Notes: a model not told the origin generated them from the sequence alone. Positions 36,500-49,555 are shown, counted from the stretch's first letter. The stretch is 64,000 nucleotides of DNA from Colletotrichum lupini (GCF_023278565.1 NC_064672.1:992001-1056000), one strand, 5' to 3'. A program made the numbers and translations.

Positions 36500-39400
36500 C
36501 TATTTAATAAACTTATTAATATATAAACTATTACCTAAATAGCTAGTTAAATAATTAGTTAAGAAGTTAGCTAGTTAAAATACTACCTCGATAAGAACCT
36601 AAAGATACTTATTAATAAGTCTACTCCTCTCGGGCTAGGCGCCCTCTTTAGCTAGCTCAACGCTATAACTATTATAATTAACGTAAGTATACCTAAGGAT
36701 TAATAAAGTACTTTTTAATAATACGGAATTTAATTAAGTAATAGTACGAACGCCGTAAATAGTTAAGTTAATATAAATATTAAGATCTAATATATTAATA
36801 TTAACTTAGAAATTATATTTTATAAAGCTAGAAATCCTTTTAATATAGGCTATATTATAAGTATAAAAGAATATATAAGGGGCCTTCTAATTTTTAATAA
36901 GAAGGAGTATATAATATAGGATCTAATTACTTATACGGGCTAGTACTAAGAGGTTTTATATACGTTAGAGTAGGTATAGCTCGCCCTTTAGATAAGCGGG
37001 GGAAGGTCGGGAGTTTTAATTAGTAATTAGGTATAGAGCGCAATATACTTAGTTTTCCTTAATACGTAATATATAGTATAGCCCCGGCAGATTGCTCTAT
37101 CGGGGGGTAATCCTTATTTATAAATATCGAGGTTAATTTATAAATATACGTCGTTACGTTATTTAGTTATATATAAGAACTTTTCTTTTATTTTCGCCTT
37201 TTATCGTTCTTTTATAATTAGCTTTTTTAGTTTTTTATTATACGCTTCTTTTATTAAGTACCTTATTTACTTAGTTCTTATTATTTTCTCTAGGCTTTAG
37301 CTTTTTTAATATAATAAACTTAGTATTAATTATATTTATAGTCTTCTTATTCTATATACTCGCTATTAAGGTATTTTATAAAAAAGCTAAGGTCTAGGCT
37401 AAATATTATTTTATTATTATTATTAAAGCTCAGTAGCGTTTAGCTAAGTAGTTAGTTTTTTATATAAATATTTTTAGTAAGCTTATTATTACGTCTTTAT
37501 AAATAAAAGCGACTATTTTATTTATATACGAGGTACTAAAAGTATTTATTATCTAAGTACTCTATTTAAAATAATTCTTTATAAAAGGGGTTTTTAGGGT
37601 TAAGTAAAGAGTAATTTTTATTTATATAAGGGGTTATTATAACTTTTTTATATTCTTTAGTTTTATAAAATTAAATAGTTTAGTTATCCTCGAACGGATA
37701 AATTTATTTATATTATAGTTCGTCGTTATCCTTTTTAAAACTAGTATTATCAACGCTAAGTAGTACTTTATAATCGATCTCTATTTAAGTACGTTCTTAA
37801 GTAACGTTACGAGGTTTATTCGAATTATAAAATAATTTCATTTTATTAAAATAAAAAGAACTAGTTCTTACTTCGATATTTTCTTTTTTAATTCTAAAAT
37901 TAATTCTTTTTTTATTTATAATTTTAAAGTTAAAAGTTAGTTTCTTAAGTACTTCGATCTTATTTTTACGTACGAGGTCCTTAAGTTATTTTTTAACTTT
38001 ATAAATAAACTTTTTATTAATATCTATCCGTTATATTATATAAATAGACTTAGTCGGGGTCTTATTTAAATTAAATTCTTTAGACTTAGTAAGTTGTTTT
38101 TAGTTTATATAGTCTTATTATACTATATAAACGAGGCTATTTATAATTCTTTTTATATTAAGTCCTCTTTTTTTAAACTTAAGGAGCTGTTCCCTTATTC
38201 TAGCTAGGAGTCTTTACTTAATGTATTCTTTAAATAAGTAGAGTATATGTTTTATAATAGGGTCTATTTTAGCTTTTCTTTCTATATTCTTATAAATCTA
38301 AGAGAGCGTAGCGATATACTCGAAATTATTCTTTTAAGAGTATAGGGCTAGTAAGTAAGTATTTCCTCTTTTCTTATTATTACTATTAGGGTTTTAATAA
38401 AACATAAGGTAGTATTATACTTAGATCGTCCGCTATCCTTAGGTTACTTTAAGTACTATCCTATTTATTTTTTACTATCTTAGTAAATAAAATAGTTATT
38501 ATTATAATAAGCTATTTATAAAAGTTATCCGTAGGGGATTTCTTTATTTATAATATTAGCTCGCTTTTTTAAAGTAGGTTAGTATTAGATACGCTTAGGT
38601 TATTAGTAATCTCTAGCTATATATCCTAGCTTATTATAATTATAGTATTTAAAGTTCTTTTTTTATTATAGTTCTTTGCGTTTAGTAATACTAAGGTCTA
38701 TAGGTCCTTTATATTATCTATAAATAGTACTTTAGTAATTATTATTTTAGTTATTATAGGGTCGTTAGCTTATTTAGAAGCTGCGCTAGGGTTACTATTA
38801 ATATTTATATCCTATATTAAATTCTTATTTACGTTTTTTCTTTTTCTTTTCTCTTATAGAGTTTATTATCGAGCTTAATAATAAGTTCGCTATACTAAAA
38901 GAAGTCGTTTAGTTTATTAAACGGAACTAATTCGTCCTTAACTTCGTTTTTAAGTCCTTAGTAAAATATAAATATCTTAGTATCGTTTATAAGGTCTAGC
39001 TAAGCGCTAAGATATCTAAACTTAGCGGAGTATTTCTTTACTAATTTAGTTTATTATAACTATATTAGGTCGCGTTTAGCTTATCGTTTCTTATTAAGAT
39101 CTGAGAATAAGGACCTAAGAGCTTTTTTAAATTTATTAAAAATATAATAAATATCGCGTATTTTAATAGAGTATTCGTTAAGTATCTCTTTACTAAGGTA
39201 CTTTTCTTAGATTACTTTAAACTATTTAAGGGTTCGTCCCCTAAAGAAGCTAGTAGCGTATATAACTTTTTTAGTTTCGTTAGTAAAGTCTCAGTAATAG
39301 AAGTTTTAATAATTCTTAACTTAAATTAGAAATCTCATAAGAGTTCTTAGGGTACCGTTTTAAATAATAAGTACGTTAAGCTTAAGTTTTTATTATCCTC

Positions 39401-39865
39401 CTTAGAGAGGGGTTCTAATAATATTAATAGCGGCTCGGAGAGTATTAACTTCTCCTTAAAAAGCCTAAATATTAGTATTTACTTCTTATTTTTTAAGTTA
39501 AATAACTTCGTTTTCTAGATCCTAAATATACTAAGGGCTATTCTTAAACTACTAAATTATAACTTTAAGGTTCTAGAGCTTATTCGCGGTTTTGTTATAT
39601 ATAGTTTATACTTTAGTAATACCTACGTCTCTTTTTTTAACTCTTTTTTTAAGTCGGTTATAGGTTTCCTTTTTAAGGGTAACCTCGTTATCGGAGTTAA
39701 TGCTTATTAAAGCTATCTCTATCTCTTTAGCTAGGCTTTAAATAGGCTATTTAGAGAAGGCAAAGGAGCCTAGAATAAGTAATTTTATAAAGGCGTAAGA
39801 AGATATCGTTCGTACTATTTAATTAGTCTTCGTAAAGTAAACTTATTAAATAGGAGTAATTAAAG

Positions 39866-40415
39866 TATTATAGCTAGCTAGTTATAATAAGTATATTAAT
39901 AAAGGTTAAGGCTACAGATACTAAGTAAATAGTATTATAGTTATAAATAGCTTCCCTAAAGCTATATTTATAAGTCGTAAAGTAAATAAGGCTTTAGTAA
40001 TTAATTATAGTCTTATTAAAAGGGGGTTTTAAAGAAAATAGTTAAGATAATTATAAGATCTAATACTAAGTTAATTGTTGAAAAAGTTATAGAAGTTTAT
40101 TTTTAAGCTTAGCTTAAATCTATACTACATATAAATCTCGTTTTTAAATATATTCTTTATAGTATTCTTATTTATTATTATTTAATAGTTTACTAAACGG
40201 TCGTCCGTTTTACTTATTTATAATCGTTTATTTTACTTATTTACGGGCGTCCGTTCTTTATTTTATTATATAATTATAATTACGTAACTTATTTATAGTT
40301 CTTCCGTCCCGAGAGGAGTTACCCTAAGTCCGTATTTTTATATATATAGTATAGTAGCTATTATAGGTCCTATAGGGCGAGGCCCTAGCCTTATTATATA
40401 TATTAGGTCGTAATA
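39866..40415 (-). repeat. right LTR (5' LTR) of nested Gypsy element
   Basis: 550-bp partner of the LTR at 31522-32072, starting TATTATAGCTAGCTAG and ending GGTCGTAATA, followed by the AATAA duplication. Differences between the two are mainly transitions. Confidence 0.92.
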
Positions 40416-41990
40416 AATAACTAGTTTATAGGTAATAATAACCCGATTAGTAGTCTCTTTACTAAGGTAATTACCTAAATTACTATAATAGTAGCCTTAA
40501 TTATAAATAATATAAATAATAATAACGATAGTAGTTAATAATTAACTCCTAGATTTAATAGTAATTAGCTTATACCCCTAAAGCTAGAGGAGATTAGATA
40601 TTTTGATTTAATTAGTGCCGATAATTTAAAATATAGTATTACTTTTAGTACTAAGTTTACTACTTATACCGACGTTTATACTTTTTATAATAAGCTCTAG
40701 TATCTTATAGTAACTAAAAGTAACGTAGCCGTTAGGGAGGTATAGTCGTTTTACTTACTAAGTATAGCGTTAGTATAGTATATTACTAAGCTTATATAAT
40801 TAAAATAACTAGCTCTATTTAATTATAAATATAAGTTATTACTAAAACTTTATAAAAGCGGTTTAAATAAAACTCCTCTAAAGCCCTTAACGCGTTATAT
40901 ATATAAAAACTTATAATTAGGGACCTTATTAACGAATATATAATTAGGCTATCTATATAAATAATAATTCGTAACGCGTAGAATATAGAAATTAATAACG
41001 TTTAGGTATAACTTAGAGTTATTTTTAAAGCTCTTAATAGCGAAATCTAAGTATAGATAGAAAAACTAATAGTAATAATAACCCTAGGTTAATTTTTAAA
41101 CTACTTTCATAATAGAGAGAGTATTTTAATTTATATAGCTAAGGATAGATATCCTATATAAAATAATTATTAAGTATAATAAGTAATAACGAGCTTTTTA
41201 TATAATAACGACTTAGTCCCCGAACTAAGGTTAGCTTTATAAAAAAGAGGATACTAAAATGCTCCCTATTTATTATAGAGACTAGAGTTTAATAATTACT
41301 AGCTGAACTATAACTACTAGTAGTTTAATAAGTAGTCTAATTATAATTAATATAATAACTTAAATTATCTAAATAATTATAAGCTAGCTACTTAATATAA
41401 TAACTCGTATAGAGGTAATAATTCTTAAAGAGGTAATTAGTTAAATAATTAACTTACGACGCAGGCTAATAACTAGATAACTAATACTACGTAATAAACG
41501 TAGTAAAGTACTTAGTCTTAGCTATACCGACCCCCCTAAATAAGAAGTTCTATAGCGCTATTATAATCTAGCGGGTATATTTATAACCTTAGTAATAATC
41601 CTAATAAACTATATTAATAGCATAATAATTACTATTTAAACCGTTCTAATTATAATTAATTATGTTATATATATATATAAGCCTACTTATTAAAGAAATA
41701 GGACGAAGAGCTATTAAAATAAAATAAGGACTAAAATCTAGAGTAGGCGTATTATAGTAACGACTAACTAAAAGAACTAAATATAGACGATAATCTTAAT
41801 AATATAAACTACGGACCTCTAGATTACGATCCGGTACCCGTAATTGGGGATATAGTATTTTTTATTACCGGCTCTTTAAGTATATATAATTATAAAAGAT
41901 ATAACGAGTAATTCGCTTTAAATAATAGACTATTTTAATACCTCTGTAATGTATATAACGTAAGTCTTTAATATAAAGAATAAATACTAA
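40416..41990 (+). mobile_element. RIP-degraded fungal gag-like gene with C2H2 finger
   Basis: Continuation of the element split at 31521. From about 40575 the plus strand reads PLKLEEIRYFDL, then TYTDVYTFYNKL and VREVQ-type positions. This matches the fungal gag-like family that has a YFDP...VYTF..R...R..L...AL.WY pattern. At about 41887-41960 it reads YNYKRYNE, a stop, FALNNRLF, a stop, YLCNVYN. These are the remains of a C-X2-C...H-X4-H zinc finger, with Cys and His turned to Tyr by RIP, typical of the C-terminus of such gag proteins. All stops are TAA/TAG. No intact frame. Confidence 0.65.
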
Positions 41991-44900
41991 TAGCTAACGC
42001 TTTGTTTTAAAATTCCCTAGTTACTAAACGACGAGGATTAGGGAAAAGCGTACTTGATAATATTATATTAGTAATAGAAAAGTCGCTACTTACGCTCTAA
42101 GTCTAGCGTTATACTTATTTAAGTATAACGTCCTCGCCGCTCTATACTTATATACTACTAAATTACGCTTATAAATACTTTATTACGCTAGTTTATAAAA
42201 ATACTACTTCGTACTATTTATAACTTCTTTTATTATACCGCTACTTCTTAACCTCTCTATTTACTTTCTATTTAGAACACGGATATTAATATAATAAACT
42301 AACTATTTTTATTACTTAACCTCGTCTTATTACTCCTTATTTCCCCTCTTACTATAAATATACCTTAGAGTATAGCTAAACTAAGCATACTCTCTTTACT
42401 TTAACTCGTTTAGATTTACTATATATATCTAATAATTAAAACTATATACTAAGCATATATAAAGAATAATAAATAAGTATTCGGTAAGTATATATCAATA
42501 TCTTAATAAATTAGTATTCTAAATAAGCTAATAATATCTATATTAACCCGAATACTTATTATATAATAATATAAATAATCGAATATAAAGCCTCTTAATA
42601 CTATTTAAATAGCCGTAATTACCGCCCCTATTCAGCTACTAATACGCCCTACTTAACCTTTATTAACCCTTTCGAATATATCTCCTATTTAGTATAATAT
42701 ACTAATGATAGGTCTTAGGGATATATTAATAACTATATATTATATATATCTAGTTCCTTAACGCTTTAAGCTTTCTTTACGTATACCTTATACTATAATT
42801 CGGCTACTATATCTTTTTAAGTATACTACTTAAATTAAAAAGAGTACGGCCTATATAGAGATACCCCCTTTTTAAATCTTTATACTTACCTCTCTTACTA
42901 AGTAAGAGTTATATAATTATACTACTAGTTAGTAACTCCGAGTCTTATAAAGGATTATAAAAAGAAGCTTAAACTTTAGATTATATTTTTATATTTAGTA
43001 CTCTTAATAAGTAAGCTAGGGAATAATAAGCTAAAATTAAAAAACGCTAAAGAAGCGGTAAGTACGACCTTGGATCCCCTTTATAAAATTATAAAAGATT
43101 ATTAATACTCCGATAGATAGGCTAACTTTATTAAAATAAATAACCCTATATACTAACTAGGATATATAAATATATTATAAAAAGAAGAGGTCTTTAAATT
43201 CCGCTCTAAGTATACTCTTTATTCTACTATTTATATTTATAATTTACTAAATTCCCTCTAGTTATATTAGTTAACTTAGATAATATCTACTTCTATTAAC
43301 TACTAATATTAGTAATTAATTACTAAGTATTTAAAAATAAAGAAAACCGAAGTATTATTAAACGTCTCTCTATTATAAAAGAAGTCCTGATATAATTTAT
43401 AACTATATTTAGTACGTTCTATAGAGTAATAAGCCCTATTATCGACCCTATTAATCTTATTTCCGAAGTCCGTATAGGACTAGTTAGTAATATCCTTAAA
43501 AATAAAAATAGCATTTCTAATAGTATTATTAGTAACGTCGGACTTAATAAACTTTTTTCTATCCCGGTTAATAAGCCTATAATATTAAATACGATAGTTA
43601 AAAGTATAGTAGCTAGGATATTAATAGCCTACTCTTTAATTAAAGTACTAAATATTATAGCTTTTGAACCCCTTATACTTATTAAAGCTTTAGATAATTT
43701 ATTACTAAAGTTAGGCTTTATTAATAAAATTAAACCCTATATAGCTAGCTCTAAGTAAATTAATAATTACGCCGCATTTATACTAAAAATAACTTTAAAA
43801 ACGTAGAGCGAAAATACTACCTCTCTTTTTAAATAGGAGTAATAAATTAATTTATTAAGTAGTCTACCGAGGAGCGCCCTTTTAGCCTAGTTAAAATCTT
43901 ATTAATTACTTAGGATTAGTAATAAGTAAACCCCATAGAGCTCTAGTAATATTATAACTACTTTTAAAATATCTAATTTTACAATATAGTTTATTAAAAA
44001 TAGCTCGATATTTTAGGTATTATTACCGTCTACTTTAATATTATTTAAGTAAAGAAAATATAGCGTTATACTTATTAATATTAGTCGACCCATCCTTAGC
44101 TAAACTACTCCTAAAACTATAAAAGTCTTTATTATTAACTAATATTTAAGTAGCTTAATAACCGAGGCTAAGCCTAAGTCCGCTATTAAACCCTCCTTAA
44201 TTAGTTAAGTATTATTAACTACGCCTTAAAGGGTCGACGATTTTAAAAACATAGCTTTAATCTCTTTAATAACTTTTCTATCTCTAACCCCTTTAACCTT
44301 ATCTTTTCTATCTCTAGCTTACTTAACTCCTACTTTTTACTAATCCTATAGGGTTAAGGCTCTTATTAATAACTATATAAAGATTAAGTCTAATATAAAA
44401 AGGAACGTTAATAAACGCCTAGATATATTTCTAAATAGAAATAGATTATTTAATAAATAGAACTATTATTTAAACTTATTTAACTAGCTCGGTTATAAAT
44501 AATATAATACTTATTTATATAAAAATTCCGTCCGGGATATAAAAGTATTTAAACGGTTTTATAAACTATAAAAATATCGAATTATATATTAAAATCTAAA
44601 AAATAGTTATAATAAATTATAGAGTATATAAAGGAGATTAGTAGCGTAAGCCCTTTATAATTAGAGAACGTATTATATAAGAATATTCTTCTAACTTTTA
44701 ATAAATTTTCCGTACCTAACGTACCGTTAACTAACCTTATCTTTAAGCGTATTATTAAAGCTAAAAAAGTAATTATTTTAATATAATTTAAGGACGCGAG
44801 TATTTATTATTAATACTAAAACTTATTATAAGTTCTCTAGCTTTTGAGTCTTTTATTACTTAAAGCGGGCCTTTTATAATTATTAAAGAGGCGTAAACCG

Positions 44901-46617
44901 CGCTTTTTAAAAGCTAAAAATCGACTTTTATACTACTTAAAAAAAGAAAAAGACCTTTTATAAAAGGGTATTTATTATAAGTTTTCTTACTAATTATAGG
45001 GTTAAAGTATATATATATTATAAGTTTATTATAGTACGAAGCTAAATCATTAAATTAAATCTAAGTTTTACCTTTTGATTATTCTTCTAAGTATTCCAAA
45101 ACTCTTATAATATCTACCCGCTATAATTCGTAAACGTTATTATAAGTAATAGATAGCGTACGCTATATTTAAAGTAGTTTATAATTAAGCTAAGAGTCTC
45201 TAAGAATAGTCGTCTATATTTACTAATTAATATTAGAACTAAATAAGTATATTATTAAATAAGCTTACGAAAGCTTTAAAATATAAAAAGATTAATAAGG
45301 ATATTAAGACGTACCGCTTACTATAACTAAAATACTTATATTTATTTTTAATAATAACCGTTTAATTACCTACTAGATCTTATACTTATAAAAAGATAAT
45401 TTATAGCTTATTTTATTACCTATTTAAATAGTATCTGCTTTATTACTTAGTACTTCTCTTTAGGCTTGCTCACTACTTATTAACTAGAGTAATAAACGCT
45501 AGGGATTCTTTATACTACTTATTAACTTTATAGGGTTACTATAAGCTTTACTTTATTATAGTACCTAACGGCTCTACTATTATACTAAGAAGCTCGACCG
45601 CTAATACTAAACCTTATTTTATTTATATATATATACTACTTAGTCTACTATCGTCTTTTAAAGTCGACGAAAAGCTAAAGTAAATAATTTCTAAGTTATT
45701 ACTATAGATAGGCAAAAGAAAGTACTTTTCGGGGTTTAAAGATATTACGCTGCCCTAGGACATTCGTTACGGTACTTATTTCGCCCTAAGCGATTTAACT
45801 TATACTTAATTAAAAATATAAATAAGGCTAGTAAGGGTATCCTTATATAAGGGGATTATATACTTACTATATAAATATAGGGTTTTTTCCTATAGCTATT
45901 TATTCGTTATACTTATTAATATATATAAAATGACCCCTACTTATCTAACTACTACTTAATAAAAGACTATAGGGTTGCTTAAATACTTTTTAAGGGCGGG
46001 GCACTATTTATATTTACTGCGCAATAGACCGTTTATGTAAAATATAATAACGGCTACTCTTTATTATCCTATTAAGTACTATAAAGTAATAGCACATTAG
46101 TCTCTAGCTTTTTCCTAAATTAACTAAATTCGCGGATATAATAGAAATAATCCGAAATAATACCTAATTAATTATTACCCTATACTCGTATATACCGTCG
46201 CTTTATAGTACTTAATAAAAAACTTAATAACTACGCGGCTAAATTTATAAATCTATACGTCTATTACTATACTATTCCGTATAACGGCGCGAGCTCTAGC
46301 CTTACTTAGATTTACTTACTTATCCTCTTTTATAGAGCATCCTTAAATAGTAGCTAAGGCTTATACTCCCTCTAAGAACTATAATATAAGAGATCTTTTA
46401 CTTATTTAGTAATTTAATATTAAGTATAAGGAAATGCGTAAGATATACTAATAGATCTATTACTATTAGGTTATTTAGTTAAAATACTACGAGTAAGTCG
46501 AGGGATAGGGTGCCGGCGCCATAAATATACTCCTTCGTATAATATAAAAGCCTAGTAAGATAAGTAACTAAGAAGAGGTAATAGGATAATACGCGCTTAA
46601 CCCGTTTAGTTACCGTT
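41991..46617. other. RIP-degraded sequence, unassigned
   Basis: 4.6 kb of RIP-type DNA. Because RIP makes only TAA/TAG and TGA is almost absent, all frames look similarly protein-like and I could not assign any. The left part may continue the gag/C2H2 element. A few CpA/TpG-bearing patches (for example around 45770 and 46030) are less mutated than their surroundings. Confidence 0.45.
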
Positions 46618-46654
46618 ATCCTATCGGGTACTAACTAACCCTATTTTTACTAAG
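46618..46654 (+). repeat. left 37-bp inverted repeat of piggyBac-type element
   Basis: Reverse complement of 48798-48834 except one C/T difference, itself a RIP-type change. It lies within ~20 bases of a TTAA. Confidence 0.88.
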
Positions 46655-46799
46655 GGCGGGGTAGAGCTAATAAGGGCTTAAATAACTATTAAGTTAACTA
46701 ATAGATTTTTAATACCTCTATTTCCTATAGATTTTGCGTATGCCAGAGGTACTAGCAATCTTTATTAATATATAATAATATATTATAATCTAAGTAGCC

Positions 46800-48685
46800 C
46801 TTCTATATTTTCTTTTAAGTAAGGGTATTTTTAGATATCTTATTTAAAGTTTAGCGAGCTCTTAATACCTTTAGACTACTATAATAAGAATAAGGTAAAT
46901 TAACCTTCTTAGATCCCTTTTAATAGTATTCTCATAGAATAGAGGTATTCCTTATATCTATAGCCCGCCTAGGTTATAAAAGTCTTCGCCTACTTGCTAA
47001 TGATCTAAACTATTAAATAAGCTAGGCTATAAGTAGCTACTACTATTAGCAATAGGCTTTTACCTTTTGCTACTTAGGGCTACCCTAAGGCTATAATAAG
47101 AAGCTATTTATAACTACTACTTCTAATAAGAAATTCTATATAATTAACTACTAGCCCCCTCGATGAATAGGGTAGCTATATTAGTAATAGGACCTTATTT
47201 AGTTACTTTAACCCTATTTATCTTATAGTTATACTTATTAATTACCCTAAGCACTAGAAGATTCGTGCGGACGTCTAAGCTAAATACTTATTAGGTAGCC
47301 TTCTTCGTAACGGAATCCCTAGCTAGACGGCCGCGGCTATAAATAACTTCCTAACCGTTTTAGAAAATAGTTAATAAAAAGAGGATAAGGGTATTATCTT
47401 TCTAAATAAACTAGTTAACCTATTTACTAGTTACGTAAGTAGGCTAGCTAGACTAGGTAGGGTAGGATAGGGCTAGGCTAGCTAGCTAATAGCTTACCTC
47501 TTTATTTAAAGTTAGGATATAGTATATTTCCCCCTAGGGGATACCCCGTCCTTCGGTCCCTTTCTTAGTAACTAGAATCTTATTTATTTTACTATCCTTT
47601 TAATAAGTACTAAAAGCTCTAACTTATTAATTCCGTAAAGTATAAAAGAGATATATGGAGGCGAAGAGGTTATTTAGAAATACGTAGTAGGTTATAGCTA
47701 GAAGGAGGGAAATAAGGGTAGTTACTACTTATTACGTCGGTATTAATAGAGCTAGCTTTCTAGTAGCTACCCCGGCTAGATAGGCCTAGGGAACTAATAC
47801 GTATAGGCCCTTTCTATATACGTACTATAGCTACCGTATATAGTAACTAGACTAGGTAAGGATCTAGATTTTATAGCCAGTTAGAATAGGTTTTATTAGA
47901 ATCGTTATCGTTTCTAAAGATCGACCTATAAATCGGACTATAGCCTCGTTAATTATAAGGTTAGAACTAGGTATATAAAGGGAATCTCTAGTCTTTTAAA
48001 TATAGGATAACCACTAGTTAACTTTTTAATATATATCTAGTATTTAATCTTAGCCCCGGCCCCGACCCCGGCCCTAACTAGGCTAGGCTAGCTAGCTAGG
48101 TAGGAATTTAGTAATATTAAATATCCGTAATCGCTAGAGTAGTAATTAAAAACGGTCCTAGGATATAAACCGCGTAAATAAGTAAATAGGGTCCTCCTTT
48201 TACTACTAGGTCGATTAATAAGTTAATAATCTAAATTCCCTACGAATTCCTATATATAATTGGGTTCCTAAGAAGAGGTAAATCTCTTTTACTAAAGTCT
48301 TCCTCTACTTATATACTCTAGACGTTCTAGCCCTAGGGCCCTCCTTAGATAGCGGCGCTATATTCGTTTACTAGGCCCACTACTCTATAAGACCTTTCGG
48401 AACGTATTAAACAAATAGTTCTAACGGGCTTACCGGGAGCTGCCGTGCCTCTTGGGCCCGGGCCGGCACGTTAAAGGGCCGGAAGGAGCCTAGAAGACTA
48501 TGCTTAGTAGCTAGAGGTTCGTAAGGCCGGACTATTACTACGTTATAGCGCTCGGGCATATAGTCTATATTATAAATAGTAATAAGGTCTTCTAAAAGGA
48601 CCTCGACTACTATATAGCTACGTATAGAAGTAATAAAAGCGCTAAAAGTATTAGAGTCGCTAGAAAATATTATAGTATTAACCAA
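46800..48685 (-). pseudogene. piggyBac-type DDD transposase, broken by RIP
   Basis: The first 92 codons (48407-48685) are stop-free and include YNVVIVRPYEPLATKHSLLG. From there the same frame continues with TAA/TAG stops only. It reads SLVEKW-like ELFV.YVPKGLIE.WA, then TLVKEIYLFLGTQLYIGI, the hallmark N-terminal block of the family (DDE_Tnp_1_7, PF13843). Catalytic blocks follow: IINEAIVRFIGRS at about 47930-47955 (first Asp now Asn), YYVFLNNLFAS at about 47657-47686 (second Asp now Asn), and KDNTLILFLLTIF at about 47370-47401 with its Asp kept. The C-terminal part NKYNYKINRVKVT corresponds to the fourth conserved region. It is non-functional. The C-terminal end was not placed exactly. Confidence 0.82.
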
Positions 48686-48797
48686 AATAGTAGTTTTAGT
48701 AATAAAAATAGGTTAGAAATTATAGGGGTATATAACGTATTATTATATATCCCTTTAAATACGGAGTAAAAGTGGGTAAGTATTAGGTATTTTCGGG

Positions 48798-48834
48798 CTT
48801 AGTAAAAATGGGGTTAGTTAGTACCCGATAGGAT
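48798..48834 (-). repeat. right 37-bp inverted repeat of piggyBac-type element
   Basis: Partner of 46618-46654; keeps the less mutated base at the single mismatch. Confidence 0.88.
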
Positions 48835-49346
48835 AGAAGAGCCTATTGCTAAGTACTATATAGTATATCCTAGCTTATATATAAAGAACGAAGGTAGTAT
48901 TATAAAGACCTAAGCGTCCGGAGTATATCTTCTTATGCACATACCGTAATAAGTAACCTCTTATAGAATATTATTTTACGCTATTATCCTTAGGTTATTT
49001 ATAAATAATAATTATTCCTATATATACTTCGTAACTATCTATAGCCTATAGGTCCTATTTAGTATTATTAAATAGGTAAAAAGAGAATATAATACCGAAC
49101 TTTTAAACCCTTACCCCCTTATATACCTATTAATAAATATAATAGCTACGAGAGCCTAAGATAAGTAGCTATATAATTTATTATAATAACGATCCTATAT
49201 AAATATCGAATTCTATATATCTAGCGCATTAAGTAAGGAGCTAATTTATGTTTATAATAAAATAGCTAGCTAAGAAATAAAGCTTTTTAGACCTCTAAGA
49301 CCTTATGTCGCTAAGGATAATAAGTTATAATACGTAAAAACTAAGT
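48835..49346. other. RIP-degraded sequence, unassigned
   Basis: AT-rich RIP-type sequence between the piggyBac relic and the solo LTR; no recognisable frame. Confidence 0.4.
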
Positions 49347-49351
49347 TATAT

Positions 49352-49550
49352 TATTAGTATTCTTATTATAGGGTAGCTAGTTCGAACCGTGGTTTAAAGA
49401 GAGGTTATTTAAACTATATAAACTTTTATATAAAGTATAAAAAGTAAGTTCTAACTATAGGGGGGGCAAGCTACGATCTATCTAAATATAGTTTATAAAT
49501 AGCTTTACCTAGGTCCCTACCTTAAGGTTACATTATATCCTAATCCTATA
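49352..49550. repeat. RIP-degraded solo LTR related to the Copia LTR family
   Basis: 199 bp, starting TATTAGTATTCTTATTATAG and ending CTAATCCTATA. It keeps the GGGTAG-TAGTTCGAACCGT core and the ACTATATAAAC stretch seen at 18059-18263. It is flanked by TATAT at 49347-49351 and 49551-49555, consistent with a 5-bp duplication, though low complexity weakens this. No Copia interior adjoins on either side. Confidence 0.8.
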
Positions 49551-49555
49551 TATAT

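Larger units (their letters stand above)
36013..37107. mobile_element. 1.1-kb unclassified insert inside the Gypsy element
   Basis: The 15-base sequence TAATCCTTATTTATA occurs at 35998-36012 and again at 37108-37122. Removing the 1,095 bases between them plus one repeat restores a continuous stretch running straight into the protease motif. The insert separates the gag zinc knuckle (38.6 kb) from the protease (36.0 kb), a distance otherwise too long for a Gypsy element. Its ends (TAGTGGTTTTT left, CGGGGGG right) are not inverted repeats of each other. A long, irregular duplication fits a target-primed non-LTR insertion better than a cut-and-paste transposon, but I find no coding motif. It contains two small tandem repeats and is also RIP-degraded. 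Confidence 0.65.
31522..40415 (-). mobile_element. RIP-degraded full-length Ty3/Gypsy element, nested
   Basis: 8.9 kb with LTRs of 551 bp (31522-32072) and 550 bp (39866-40415) and the duplication AATAA at 31517-31521 and 40416-40420. Minus-strand coding follows gag-protease-RT order from right to left. A CCHC zinc knuckle lies near 38600-38650, seen as YYNYNKLGYIARDY with each Cys and His turned to Tyr by RIP. A protease motif AIINSGA (Asp to Asn) lies near 35975-35995. The reverse transcriptase lies at about 34.9-35.3 kb, including INYKRLNEI and IYINNIFIFSP at about 34930-34960 (YLDD aspartates turned to Asn). It sits inside an older gag/C2H2 element and itself carries an insert at 36013-37107. 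Confidence 0.92.
46618..48834 (-). mobile_element. RIP-degraded piggyBac-type DNA transposon
   Basis: A 37-bp inverted repeat (46618-46654 and 48798-48834, one mismatch; core CCTATCGGGTACTAACTAAC) brackets a minus-strand transposase relic. The true element ends may lie a little further out: a TTAA, the piggyBac target, is at 46597-46600 but I could not match it on the right. The transposase carries the piggyBac signatures in order and is described separately. Confidence 0.8.

Noticed and set aside
44300..46600. Possible tyrosine-recombinase (DUF3435, Starship captain) relic
   Set aside because: I looked for the recombinase motifs on both strands because a giant cargo-carrying element would explain the kinase-like relic, but found none that could be aligned with confidence.
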